From Winogradskyella undariae (lineage in GTDB: Bacteria; Bacteroidota; Bacteroidia; Flavobacteriales; Flavobacteriaceae): a stretch of DNA of 64,000 bases. Positions 24,201-31,898 of the stretch are shown here, piece by piece. Location: assembly GCF_013285155.1 (NCBI RefSeq), contig NZ_JABTEL010000010.1:62001-126000 (forward strand). The letters are read 5' to 3'. The notes under the pieces were generated by a model that was given only the letters and a program-made list of their open reading frames with translations, had not been told where the DNA came from and did not search any database. The translations under genes were made by a program, and so were the position numbers. Numbering within the stretch: position 1 is the stretch's first letter; every line of letters starts with the position of its first letter.

Positions 24201-25778
24201 AATTTCTGCTCCTTTATTAAATTGATTAATAATACCATCTGTATTTGTTGCTACAATAGCTATAGATTCTGAATTAAATAAAGCTTCTAACTCTGTATGA
24301 GCCTTATTTAAAGCCAATTGAGAGAGCTTCATTTTATTTATATCCTGAAACACTCCAAAAACACGTACACATACACCATCAACAAAATCTGCTTGTCCTA
24401 TAGAACGTACCCAAACCGACTCTCCTTTAGCATTAATAAGCTCTAATTCTACATCATAAGGAGTTCCATGTGTTACTGCTTCATTAAAAACTTTTTTAAT
24501 CGTATCTCGACTTTCTCCTTCTTTATAAAAATTAAGACCTTCTTCTACATTTACTAAATCGTTTTCTGCTACACCATGTATTTCACATACAACCTCACTC
24601 CAAAAAGTTTTATTTTCTATTAAATCTACTTCCCAAGCACCTATTCTAGCAATCTCATTTGTTTTATCTAATATTTTTTCAACACGAATTCTTGCGTCTT
24701 CTTTTTCTTTAGCTTCAGTAATATCTCCTGTGTGAATAATTATCCCCCCTATATTTCCTTCAGAATTATACCATGGTCTTGTATCCCAATATACCCATTG
24801 TGTTGAACCATCTTCACGTATAAAAGGCGCTTCATTACAAATATCAATAGCTCCTTTTAAACATGCTTTATGCTTGTTTTTCCATCCCTCTCCAATTTCC
24901 GGAAAAACTTCATAATGAGAACGCCCAATAATACTTTTCCCTTCTAATTTAAAATCCTTTATCCAACGTTTTGATACAGATATATAACACATATCATTAT
25001 CAAACATAGCAATAGCAGTTGGTGCTTGATCAATAAAAGCTTTGTTAAAAACTTCTCTTTTTTCTAACTCTGATTTTAATTTTGTTAGTTCTAGCAAGTT
25101 GGATTTTAACTTATTCTCAGATATTGCTAAATTTTTATTTGAGTCTAATAATTTCTGGTTTCTTAGAAATAATTGTTTTAAACCTGGAATTACAATATAT
25201 AGAAGCTCTATTAAAATAATAATGAAGGCAATAATTGCGAACACATATACTATTTTTCTTAAAAATTTTAGATGTTCTTCTGTCACTTTCTGATATTCAT
25301 ATACTAAAATATCAGTGTTATTTAGATAAAGCCTTTCTAATGAAGAAATAATAGAAATATTAGGTTTTATACTATTTAAGGTATAGCTATTGACAATGTT
25401 TTTCCCTGCAGTAAATATTTTATTTTGATAAGATTCATTAATATTTAATAATGAATCTATTTTGTGATTTTTCCAATTTTGAGTATTATTTAAATGAAGG
25501 TATTTATGTTGTTTATCCCATTCCTCTAAAAGTGAATCTAATATTTTAATTTTTTCAGTATTTGAACCTGAAAGATTATTGTAACCAATATCGTAAGTTA
25601 ACTTTGTAATATTCTGACTTAACATTCTCTGCCTACCTGACACATTAATTAAGTGTGCATCAGAAATTTGAGAATTAATGCTATGTTGAAAAAGAAATAA
25701 CAGAGCTAGAATTATAATGATGAAAGTGGATACAAATAATATGTATCTATTTTTGATTGATTGATGTAATATCTTCAT
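21222..25778 (-). CDS. Membrane sensor histidine kinase with PilJ-like sensor and eight PAS domains
   Basis: The 1518-residue protein has a transmembrane helix at about 13-31, a periplasmic PilJ-type nitrate/small-ligand domain (INVSGRQRMLSQNITKL) and a second helix near 170-196. Eight PAS modules follow, starting near residues 249, 366, 496, 641, 766, 913, 1041 and 1161. The kinase core has His1312 in ITSHNLRAPVSNL, an N box LNLVGNAIKYKS, and G boxes SDNGLGINLD and ARGIGLFMTK. Modules 3-4 and 5-6 are near copies (shared YDTREWTY and NFAEEIT segments), and module 7 is a further copy of 4 and 6. It has no receiver of its own; the adjacent gene supplies one. Confidence 0.9.
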   Translation of the reverse strand: MKILHQSIKNRYILFVSTFIIIILALLFLFQHSINSQISDAHLINVSGRQRMLSQNITKLTYDIGYNNLSGSNTEKIKILDSLLEEWDKQHKYLHLNNTQNWKNHKIDSLLNINESYQNKIFTAGKNIVNSYTLNSIKPNISIISSLERLYLNNTDILVYEYQKVTEEHLKFLRKIVYVFAIIAFIIILIELLYIVIPGLKQLFLRNQKLLDSNKNLAISENKLKSNLLELTKLKSELEKREVFNKAFIDQAPTAIAMFDNDMCYISVSKRWIKDFKLEGKSIIGRSHYEVFPEIGEGWKNKHKACLKGAIDICNEAPFIREDGSTQWVYWDTRPWYNSEGNIGGIIIHTGDITEAKEKEDARIRVEKILDKTNEIARIGAWEVDLIENKTFWSEVVCEIHGVAENDLVNVEEGLNFYKEGESRDTIKKVFNEAVTHGTPYDVELELINAKGESVWVRSIGQADFVDGVCVRVFGVFQDINKMKLSQLALNKAHTELEALFNSESIAIVATNTDGIINQFNKGAEILTGYSASEVVGLERPTLYHLQEELDRFNADIAKLHNKDPKGFSAQFGLSKTNGYDTREWTYRRKDGSLLPVQLTLTSIKDEKGELIGFLGISTDISEKKIAQDELLRKNHLLNFAEEITSMGNWEWDITSGQIEISNNLYNIYGIEKGTNVDVNTYLSYIHPDDKEYLIKFYNDIKNNAREGKRINKFTHRIVLKDGTEKTIRVSCEAITNDQGDIIELSGASQDVTAAVAAEKDLNNAHIQLKAIFNSGPIAIVSTDNNGILNHFNHGAELLLGYSASEMIGFKEPEIYHLEEELDNFRIDIATKYGIDPEGFDPYLELAKRNEYDTREWTYKRKDGSTFPVELTLTAIRNEEGNKIGFLGVAFDITERVSSRNEILRKNQILNFAEEITLMGNWQVDVITNTTKWSANLYRIFQLEETTATTLKTYLHYTHPEDKDRVSDHMNLTLTKGVFTDIIHRIQLTDGTIKNVHLLGQVIKDSIGNVIEVIGTCQDVTAQKLTETELLRKNYLLNFAERITQIGNWQWVVASDTLKWSSNLYRIFEYDENIKDLTYDTFFTHVHPEDKEYISEFIKKSFVEKKFSNNFIHRIITGKGTIKTVQFLGEVILNEQGEIIEMMGSCQDITEQKMEENKFRGLLESAPDAMVIVNEEGKIQLINKQSEKLFGYTSEELLDQSVEILIPSRFIGDHSTYRNEFFSSPSIKEMGVENAKELFAKHKDGKEIPIQISLSPLQTEEGILVSAAIRDITVQRLAQKRILDAKQDLEVITKKLIIQNSQLADFAQITSHNLRAPVSNLNSLLGLYVASEDEYDKKILFQKFETVINHLTFTLNTLVKAIKIKSDKSRHTEEILFNDVLKKTTEILSGEILKTNAVIKADFSKVSKINYDKIYLESIFLNLVGNAIKYKSKDRIPNIIIESENLEGKIRLKISDNGLGINLDRHGEKIFGLNKVFHRHPDARGIGLFMTKTQVEAMGGTILVSSKVNEGTTFTIIF

Positions 25779-26175
25779 TAAAAGATTATCTATAATTTAA
25801 TAATAAAACATTTTTTTCAAGCCTATTATCTAAAATATAGAAATGTAAATATGACATGGGGGCTTACTTTATTTATTGTAATAAAATGTTAAAATACAAA
25901 AAAAATCTTATTACAAATGCATTTGGTCGAATAGTTGAAATTAGTTATAAAGTATTTATTACAAATAGATTAAGAACGACAAATAAAATATTTTATCCAT
26001 CAATACCTTATTAAAATAAAAGTACTTAATTTATATAAAGACCAATTCTAAATAAATAAAAAAGACCTATATAATTTGAAGAATAAACTGTAATTAATAG
26101 TGTAATGATAGATGAATATACGTTTCATTGAATATCAATGAGATACTTTTTATATATTAAAAAATGATAATTATT
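25779..26175. other. AT-rich intergenic region upstream of the PAS kinase
   Basis: This 397-bp stretch has no supportable gene or RNA. It contains a 12-bp perfect palindrome CAAATGCATTTG at 25914-25925, and the kinase promoter must lie here, but I see no exact TTG/TAnnTTTG pair. The end of the nitronate monooxygenase gene flanks it on the other side. Confidence 0.5.
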
Positions 26176-27123
26176 TTAAGTCGTTAATTTTGAAACAATC
26201 ATTTTAACAGGAAGAATTTCTGTAGTGTGTTCTATACTTGGTCCCGCTACCCAAACCGTTTTGTAGGTTGCTTTTTTAGCCGCATTTTCTGTAGCTTTCA
26301 TACCAATTGAAAAACGAATCATTTTAACCCATTTTTTTAAACTTTTATTTTTGTTTAATAAACTTTCTATCCAAGTGGTTTTAGTACCAATTTTCTGAAC
26401 ATAAGGCGTATTAATAACGGTACAAGGCGTACCAGAAATACGTTCAGTCATTATAATATCTTTAGCTCCGTATGCTACGCAAGCTTTCTTATAATCGTCT
26501 GTAACACCTGCTTCAACCGATGCTATAAAAGGACTACCAACAGAAACACCTTCTGCACCATAACTCAACATTCTATCTATATCAGCTTTGCAACCAACAC
26601 CTCCCGCAGAAATCACAGGGATACTTAATTCTTTACTTAATAAATTGGTTAATTCTTGTGGTGATAAGTTTCCTCGGTGTCCACCAGCTTCATTATTTAC
26701 AGCAATAGCTGCATCTGCACCCAATTGTTCTACTTTTTTAGCAAATTTTAAATCGGTAACATCACAAAACACTTTAATACCTGCTGCATGTGCTTGTTTA
26801 ATTGTTGCTTCAGGACTTCCTAATGAGGTAATAATAAAATCACAACCTTCTTCACAGAGCACTTCTAATTGTCCTTTATACTTCACATTAGATTTATTCA
26901 CAATTAAATTAAATCCAAAAGCACCACCTTCAACTTTAGATGCTTTTAACGCTTTAATAGCAGACCTTAATTGGTCTAACGTCCTGTAATTTAATGCAGG
27001 AATACAACCTGCAATACCAGATTTCATAGCTTCTGAAACCATAGCTACGTTAGACACCAAAAACATTGGTGCTTGTATAATTGGAAATTTTAAGTTGAGA
27101 ATCTGGGTGAGTTTAGTTTGCAT
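26176..27123 (-). CDS. Nitronate monooxygenase / NPD-like FMN oxidoreductase
   Basis: The ATG at 27123 gives 315 residues of a TIM-barrel FMN enzyme of the 2-nitropropane dioxygenase family. Motifs are FPIIQAPMFLVSN, the His/Gly segment NNEAGGHRG, the phosphate-binding VISAGGVGCKADI, and GAEGVSVGSPFIAS with EAGVTDDYK. It oxidises alkyl nitronates such as propionate-3-nitronate, or may have a related reductase role. A GTG at 27144 is rejected as the start because it falls inside a TATATTTG promoter element. An 18-bp palindrome just upstream suggests regulated expression. The gene appears monocistronic. Confidence 0.85.
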   Translation of the reverse strand: MQTKLTQILNLKFPIIQAPMFLVSNVAMVSEAMKSGIAGCIPALNYRTLDQLRSAIKALKASKVEGGAFGFNLIVNKSNVKYKGQLEVLCEEGCDFIITSLGSPEATIKQAHAAGIKVFCDVTDLKFAKKVEQLGADAAIAVNNEAGGHRGNLSPQELTNLLSKELSIPVISAGGVGCKADIDRMLSYGAEGVSVGSPFIASVEAGVTDDYKKACVAYGAKDIIMTERISGTPCTVINTPYVQKIGTKTTWIESLLNKNKSLKKWVKMIRFSIGMKATENAAKKATYKTVWVAGPSIEHTTEILPVKMIVSKLTT

Positions 27124-27143
27124 ATTAAGATCGCTTATAGTCA

Positions 27144-27177
27144 CAAATATACTGTATTTTATTATGCGCGCATAATA
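27144..27177 (-). promoter_or_regulatory. Promoter with embedded 18-bp palindromic operator candidate
   Basis: On the minus strand TATATTTG (27151-27144) is an exact -7 element. The perfect palindrome TATTATGCGCGCATAATA at 27160-27177 occupies the space between -7 and -33. Transcription would start near 27137, shortly before the ATG at 27123. A dimeric repressor bound there would block RNA polymerase. Confidence 0.55.
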
Positions 27178-27307
27178 TCATATTACGAATTAAGAACTTA
27201 AGCGCATAAAAAAATAAGATAACACCAATATTACACCTTATAAATAATAAATACACATAAAATGATATGATTTAAAATTTAACACGAATAAGACCTAAGA
27301 GCCTGTA

Positions 27308-28537
27308 TTATTCTAAAAATCGATAATAACCACATTTTAAATAAGCGCCTTCTGTAAATGCTATTGGGTGATCACTATCGTGTTTTGTTTTAAGTTCTAC
27401 CTCAAAAAGCCTGTGTTTAGAATTTAAAACTTGAGCGTTTAAATCGAAAAATGCTTGTGCCAATACTCGAGAAGAACAAGATGCTAAAACTAAAAGGCCA
27501 TTTTTAGAGGTAAGCTTCTCCCCTAACTCTGCTAATTGCCCATATTTCTTCTTCGCTAAATCAATTTCAGATTGTTGTTTGGCAAAACTTGGCGGATCAA
27601 TAACAACTACATCAAAAGTTTTTCCTTTTGCGATTAAAGCCTTCATTTCTTCAAAGGCATCACCAGAAATGGTTTTATGCTTGCCAGAATAAGTATTTAA
27701 TTTTCCATTTTCGCGTGCCATATCTAAGGCTTGCTTACTAATATCTAAGCTTGTTACTTCCGTTGCTCCATTTGCTAAAGCATGTACAGAAAATCCACCT
27801 GCATAAGAAAACACATCTAAAACTGTTTTTCCTTTACTCATTTCTCCAACACGTTTTCTATTGGCTCTATGATCTAAGAAATAACCTGTTTTATGACCTT
27901 TAATAACGTTTGCACTAAATTTTACATCATGCTCAACAAACTCCACAACTTCATTTTCTAACACACCATATATAACTTCTCCATCTTTTAAATTGTGTTT
28001 ATCACTATTTTGAAGACCTCTACTCAAACGCATTACAACTGTTTTGGCTGAAGATATTTGTTGTAAACTTTCTAAAATGGGTTTTAAATACGGCAACCAT
28101 ATTTCTGAATATACTTTTACAACCAATACAGAATCATAAACATCTGCTATTAAGCCCGGAAAACCATCATTCTCACCAAATAAAAGTCGGTAACTATTGG
28201 TATTCGTTTTAAGTAAATCTGAACGTTTCTCAAAAGCTAATTCAATTTTATGTTGAAAAAAATCAGCATTAATCTCAACTTTTGTTTCCGCATTATGAAT
28301 CATTTTAATTCGGATTGGTGATTCTGCATCGTAAAATCCTAAACCAACCACCTTGTTTTTATTCTTACTAAAGATAATAGCCAAATCACCTGTTGCGGCA
28401 TCATCATTTATTTTAGTAATACTATTAGAAAACACCCATGGATGTCCTTTAACAACGAATTGTTCGCCTTTTGCATTAAGCTTTACGGCTAGTCGTTTTG
28501 GTGTGTAATTAGAGTGAATATGATCTGAAAAAGACAT
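27308..28537 (-). CDS. Class I rRNA methyltransferase of the RlmI/PUA-RFM family
   Basis: This 409-residue protein has an N-terminal PUA domain (LNAKGEQFVVKGHPWVFSN), a linking EEHEAD-like beta domain and a C-terminal Rossmann methyltransferase. The SAM motif is VLDVFSYAGGFSVHA, followed by TSLDISKQAL, the catalytic-region motif VVIDPPSFAK and SCSSRV. The order and length match RlmI, which makes 5-methylcytosine in 23S rRNA. The exact target base is inferred from the family. A near-consensus TACTTTCG lies 26 bases upstream on the minus strand. Confidence 0.88.
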   Translation of the reverse strand: MSFSDHIHSNYTPKRLAVKLNAKGEQFVVKGHPWVFSNSITKINDDAATGDLAIIFSKNKNKVVGLGFYDAESPIRIKMIHNAETKVEINADFFQHKIELAFEKRSDLLKTNTNSYRLLFGENDGFPGLIADVYDSVLVVKVYSEIWLPYLKPILESLQQISSAKTVVMRLSRGLQNSDKHNLKDGEVIYGVLENEVVEFVEHDVKFSANVIKGHKTGYFLDHRANRKRVGEMSKGKTVLDVFSYAGGFSVHALANGATEVTSLDISKQALDMARENGKLNTYSGKHKTISGDAFEEMKALIAKGKTFDVVVIDPPSFAKQQSEIDLAKKKYGQLAELGEKLTSKNGLLVLASCSSRVLAQAFFDLNAQVLNSKHRLFEVELKTKHDSDHPIAFTEGAYLKCGYYRFLE

Positions 28538-28680
28538 GCTTATATTTTAGGCTTCGAAAGTACGAAACTTAAATATATTGGCATTCTTATGTTGGTAGGA
28601 ATATTATCATTTTACGTGTAAATTCTTGAATTCAAAGGAAAGAGAAAAACCAAGAGCTAGACTGCATTAATAAAAACCTT

Positions 28681-29742
28681 TTAATTGATATCGAATCGTA
28701 GACCTATAGAAAGCATATTAATATCTTCAGGGTTATTTTTAAAGATTGGGTTCACATTATATTTAACATAAAGGCTTACATCTCGATATCCCATATAAAT
28801 ACTTGGTCCAAAATTAAAGGTATACATATTAAAGTCATCCGTTTCGGTTAACCTAAAATTACTTCCATCTTGTTTATATCTAATAAATTGTGAAGTATGT
28901 AACCTTACAGAGAAATACCCACCTAATCCTGCTCTAAAACCACGTTGAGAACGCAAATAAGTTTTTCCTGTTTTTTTATGATATTGTGGCTTAGAGAAAT
29001 CTATTTCTAAATGTACTGGTAGACCTATAGATAGGTTATCTAATCTAGATCTTTTTAGGTCATAGCCAATATCTTGATACGTTGTTTCATCTCCATTGGT
29101 TACCAATATATCATTATCATTTTTTGGCCTTATATCATCAACCATCATAGATAATCCAAATTTTAAGTTCCAAAAGTTTGTTTCTTCCTTAAGTCTATAT
29201 TTAAACGTAAAACCTAACTCACTATTTCCTAATAGATTTGACTTGAATCCATTACCGTAATAACCACTATTATCGTTTAATATTTTATTAATCCCAAAAG
29301 CTAAAACAAATTGCGTTGTAAGGCGTTTTTCTACTTTTAAACCACTAATAGAATCCTTATAAAAGTTTTCTTCTTCAAAAACAGATATTAGTGGTGTATC
29401 CCATTGATTATCATCCTCATTCAATTCTAGTTTACCACCAACTTTATCTTGAATTAAAGCTTGTAATTTTTGTTCCTGACTAAAAACACCACTATTAATT
29501 CGGTCTGCATGATATGCTGCTAGTTTCTTTTTTTCTAACACAGCACTTTCTAAAGTTATCTCTTTATTTTCTACTTTTTTATCAAGCTTCTTGATTTCCT
29601 TTTTTAAAGTACGCTTTTCAGAACTTGTAATAGAATCAATTCTAGAGGCTATAATTGCTGCTTTCGCTTCAAAAGTATTGGTTTGTGCCATTAAATATGA
29701 GGTACAACATAACACGGCAATACATAAAATTGTCTGCTTCAT
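28681..29742 (-). CDS. Outer-membrane beta-barrel protein with N-terminal coiled coil
   Basis: The protein (353 residues) has a signal peptide ending near YLMAQ and a highly charged coiled-coil region (about 30-95, rich in Lys and Glu). From residue 130 it shows alternating beta strands (TQFVLAFGINKIL, LGFTFKYRLKEET, VSLYVKYNVNPIF) and ends in MLSIGLRFDIN, typical of porin-like outer-membrane proteins. It starts 20 bp after the anti-sigma-like gene and so is the third gene of the sigma operon. It is probably the envelope target or stress output of that regulator. No close family name is recognised. Confidence 0.72.
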   Translation of the reverse strand: MKQTILCIAVLCCTSYLMAQTNTFEAKAAIIASRIDSITSSEKRTLKKEIKKLDKKVENKEITLESAVLEKKKLAAYHADRINSGVFSQEQKLQALIQDKVGGKLELNEDDNQWDTPLISVFEEENFYKDSISGLKVEKRLTTQFVLAFGINKILNDNSGYYGNGFKSNLLGNSELGFTFKYRLKEETNFWNLKFGLSMMVDDIRPKNDNDILVTNGDETTYQDIGYDLKRSRLDNLSIGLPVHLEIDFSKPQYHKKTGKTYLRSQRGFRAGLGGYFSVRLHTSQFIRYKQDGSNFRLTETDDFNMYTFNFGPSIYMGYRDVSLYVKYNVNPIFKNNPEDINMLSIGLRFDIN

Positions 29743-29762
29743 AATAAAATAGTTTTAATTGA

Positions 29763-30533
29763 TTAATGGTTGTGTTCGTAATTTCTATTTGCAACTGCTT
29801 CTTTTAGTTCTTTAAGCTGCTTACCTGCTTTTTTAAAAATACTTTTATTTTTTTCATCAAATAACTCTGTTTCCATCTTAACCAATAGTTCTTCAGATTC
29901 TAGGTAAGTCTTTATTTGCTTATTGTGATTTTTATGCAATTCTAAACTACTATCTGCCATTGTAACTTGCAAAAGTTTTTCAGCCGTAATATATTGAAAC
30001 GGTTTTATTTTACTATCGTTTGCTAATCTCTCAACCCCTTCCTCTTTTATTGAATCTTTTTCTTTAAATAGTTTCACTCTATTTTCAACAAGAAAATCTT
30101 GTTTTTTTTGAAAGGGAAACTCTTCTTGAACAAGCTCTTGTTTTAAGGTTTTAACTTTTGAATTAGAAATTAATTTCTCTTTTTCAATTCTTGTTTTTAT
30201 GGACTTCAATTCTTGTTGCTCTTCTAACACAATAGCGTTATTTTGATCCTTTAAATCTAGCGCATCGTTTTGTTTAAGTTGTGGTTTGTTTTTTTCGAAA
30301 CCTATTTTTACTGGCTGTTCTATATCTTGATTTTTCAAAAAGAATTGACTACCACCTAAAAACAATCCTATTATAAAGGATGCCGCTACAGCATAGTTTA
30401 ACCATAGTCTTTTCTTCTTTTTAGGTTTTGTATTTAATGCTACAATTAAACGATTTCTAGCCTCAGAAGACGGTTCAATACTTCGATCCTTAAAATTCTC
30501 TTTAATTAAGTTTTCTATATTATTTAGTTCCAT
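29763..30533 (-). CDS. Putative anti-sigma factor (single-pass membrane protein)
   Basis: This 256-residue protein has an N-terminal cytoplasmic segment (about 1-45), one transmembrane helix (WLNYAVAASFIIGLFLGG) and a long charged, coiled-coil-like periplasmic region rich in Lys, Glu and Gln. Its start overlaps the end of the sigma factor gene by 14 bp, the usual arrangement for a sigma/anti-sigma pair. No zinc-binding anti-sigma motif (HxxxCxxC) is present, so it is not a classical ZAS protein. The assignment rests on context and topology. Confidence 0.65.
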   Translation of the reverse strand: MELNNIENLIKENFKDRSIEPSSEARNRLIVALNTKPKKKKRLWLNYAVAASFIIGLFLGGSQFFLKNQDIEQPVKIGFEKNKPQLKQNDALDLKDQNNAIVLEEQQELKSIKTRIEKEKLISNSKVKTLKQELVQEEFPFQKKQDFLVENRVKLFKEKDSIKEEGVERLANDSKIKPFQYITAEKLLQVTMADSSLELHKNHNKQIKTYLESEELLVKMETELFDEKNKSIFKKAGKQLKELKEAVANRNYEHNH

Positions 30534-31086
30534 TCTCTTTCAAATTTAACTGTATAAGACTATTTTTTAAAAGCTTTTTAGCGTGTGCTAATTGCGATTT
30601 TGAAGTTCCTATACTAATTTTTAGTAGTACTGCAATTTCTCGATGTTTATAGCCTTCAATGACATAAAGGTTAAATATGGTTTTACAACCTATAGGAAGT
30701 TGGTCTACAGCTTTCTGAATAACATCTGAAGTTGAATCTTCAGTTTTTGAAGCTGGCTGTATAAAATGGTAATCTCCTATTTCTACAACGTTGAATTTAT
30801 TTTTATGAATTCGTAAATATGAAATACATTCACGAACCATAATCCGCCTTAACCAACCTTCAAAACTTCCATAGGGTTCATATTTTTCTATATTTTGAAA
30901 TGCTTTATGAAATGCTGTAATCATAACATCTTCTGCATACTGTAAATCCCTAATGTATTGCCTACAAACCCCAAGCATCTTTTCTGAATACTTATCATAT
31001 AGTGCCAACTGTGCTTTTTGATTGAACGCCTTAGCGAGTTCAACAAGCAAATCGACACTTTGGTTTATAGTTCTTAATTTTGACAT
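30520..31086 (-). CDS. ECF-type RNA polymerase sigma-70 factor
   Basis: The 188-residue protein has a sigma-70 region 2 (ALYDKYSEKMLGVCRQYI, YAEDVMITAFHKAF, YEPYGSFEGWLRRIMVREC) and a region 4 helix-turn-helix (LPIGCKTIFNLYVIEGYKH then REIAVLLKISIGTSKSQLA). That is the minimal ECF layout. It heads an operon with the putative anti-sigma factor and a beta-barrel protein, so it probably responds to envelope state and controls this operon among others. The hairpin at 31149-31165 lies upstream, after the end of the previous gene. Confidence 0.93.
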   Translation of the reverse strand: MSKLRTINQSVDLLVELAKAFNQKAQLALYDKYSEKMLGVCRQYIRDLQYAEDVMITAFHKAFQNIEKYEPYGSFEGWLRRIMVRECISYLRIHKNKFNVVEIGDYHFIQPASKTEDSTSDVIQKAVDQLPIGCKTIFNLYVIEGYKHREIAVLLKISIGTSKSQLAHAKKLLKNSLIQLNLKENGTK

Positions 31087-31167
31087 TTTTATATGCTAGT
31101 CTTTTATATATTTTCTTTAATTTTTAATTTTAAAAATTAGTGTGCATATCAATAATCTTTATTGATT

Positions 31168-31683
31168 TTAAATGTTGTATCTAAATATTATTCCTGCATT
31201 TAATATACCACCTGGTGAAAAATTACTATAAGTTGAAACGACTCTTAAGCCATAGTTAAGTCTATTGTTTAAATTAAAAACTGTTTGAATTCCTAAATCT
31301 ATGCCAAGTCCATTATTATCATCTTCAAGAATTTTTTCATCAAAATTAACGTATGAAAATCCAAATAAGGATTCAAGTTTAGTGTTTTCAGATTTTAAAA
31401 AATCATAAGTTACTTGAATTGCATATTTATCTAATTCATAGTTTGTATCTAAAGCTTTACTTCTCATCGTTGCATTTGCAGCTGACAAATAAATACTCAT
31501 ATTAGAATTAATAGAGTAACCTAAAAATCCTTCAATATTTTCTCCAATATCTTTACCTACGAATTGTTCATTTAATGCAAAACCCATTGAAAATTTTGAT
31601 GTATCTGAATCTTTATCTTGAGCTGCAGCTAAATTGATACTAAATGTTAGGACTAAAATTAAAATGTAGTTTACTTTTCTTAT
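31168..31683 (-). CDS. Small outer-membrane beta-barrel-like protein lacking a standard start codon
   Basis: The first ATG in frame is at 31587, which would give 139 residues. The open frame, however, continues upstream through a perfect signal peptide (RKVNYILILVLTFSINLAAAQ) to an ATA codon at 31683 exactly where ATG is expected, with no ATG, GTG or TTG before a stop. The mature part has paired beta strands (IQVTYDFLKSE, GLGIDLGIQTVF, LNAGIIFRYNI) and ends like an outer-membrane barrel. Either an ATA start is used, the gene is inactivated by a point mutation, or the base is a sequencing error. It precedes the sigma operon but has a separate 5' region. Confidence 0.6.
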   Translation of the reverse strand: MRKVNYILILVLTFSINLAAAQDKDSDTSKFSMGFALNEQFVGKDIGENIEGFLGYSINSNMSIYLSAANATMRSKALDTNYELDKYAIQVTYDFLKSENTKLESLFGFSYVNFDEKILEDDNNGLGIDLGIQTVFNLNNRLNYGLRVVSTYSNFSPGGILNAGIIFRYNI

Positions 31684-31812
31684 AATAAGTATTTTAAATT
31701 TGTTATTAATTTTTATTGAAGTACACTTTCAAGTTGGCCTTCTATTAATAAAAACGCTTTTAAATAAACAATGGTTGGATGAGAATTAAAAAAAAGTTAA
31801 AATAAATGTAAA

Positions 31813-31846
31813 AAAAAACGCAATCAAATTAATGATTGCGTTTTTT
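31813..31846 (-). terminator. Terminator downstream of dnaK
   Basis: AACGCAATCA and TGATTGCGTT form a 10-bp perfect stem, extended by A/T runs on both sides, with a TTAATT loop and a run of T after it on the minus strand. It lies about 50 bp after the dnaK stop codon. A second small hairpin (AAAGTT/AACTTT) lies just before it. Confidence 0.8.
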
Positions 31847-31898
31847 ATTTATTATTTAGTCTTTAACTTTTTAAAGTTTCCAACTTTAAGCTTAATGC

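Noticed and set aside
25914-25925. 12-bp palindrome CAAATGCATTTG as an operator
   Set aside because: Short AT-rich palindromes are expected by chance in a window this size and no promoter could be placed beside it.
26588-26989. 133-codon plus-strand open frame opposite the nitronate monooxygenase gene
   Set aside because: It is fully antisense to a convincing enzyme gene and is biased in composition, with no promoter.
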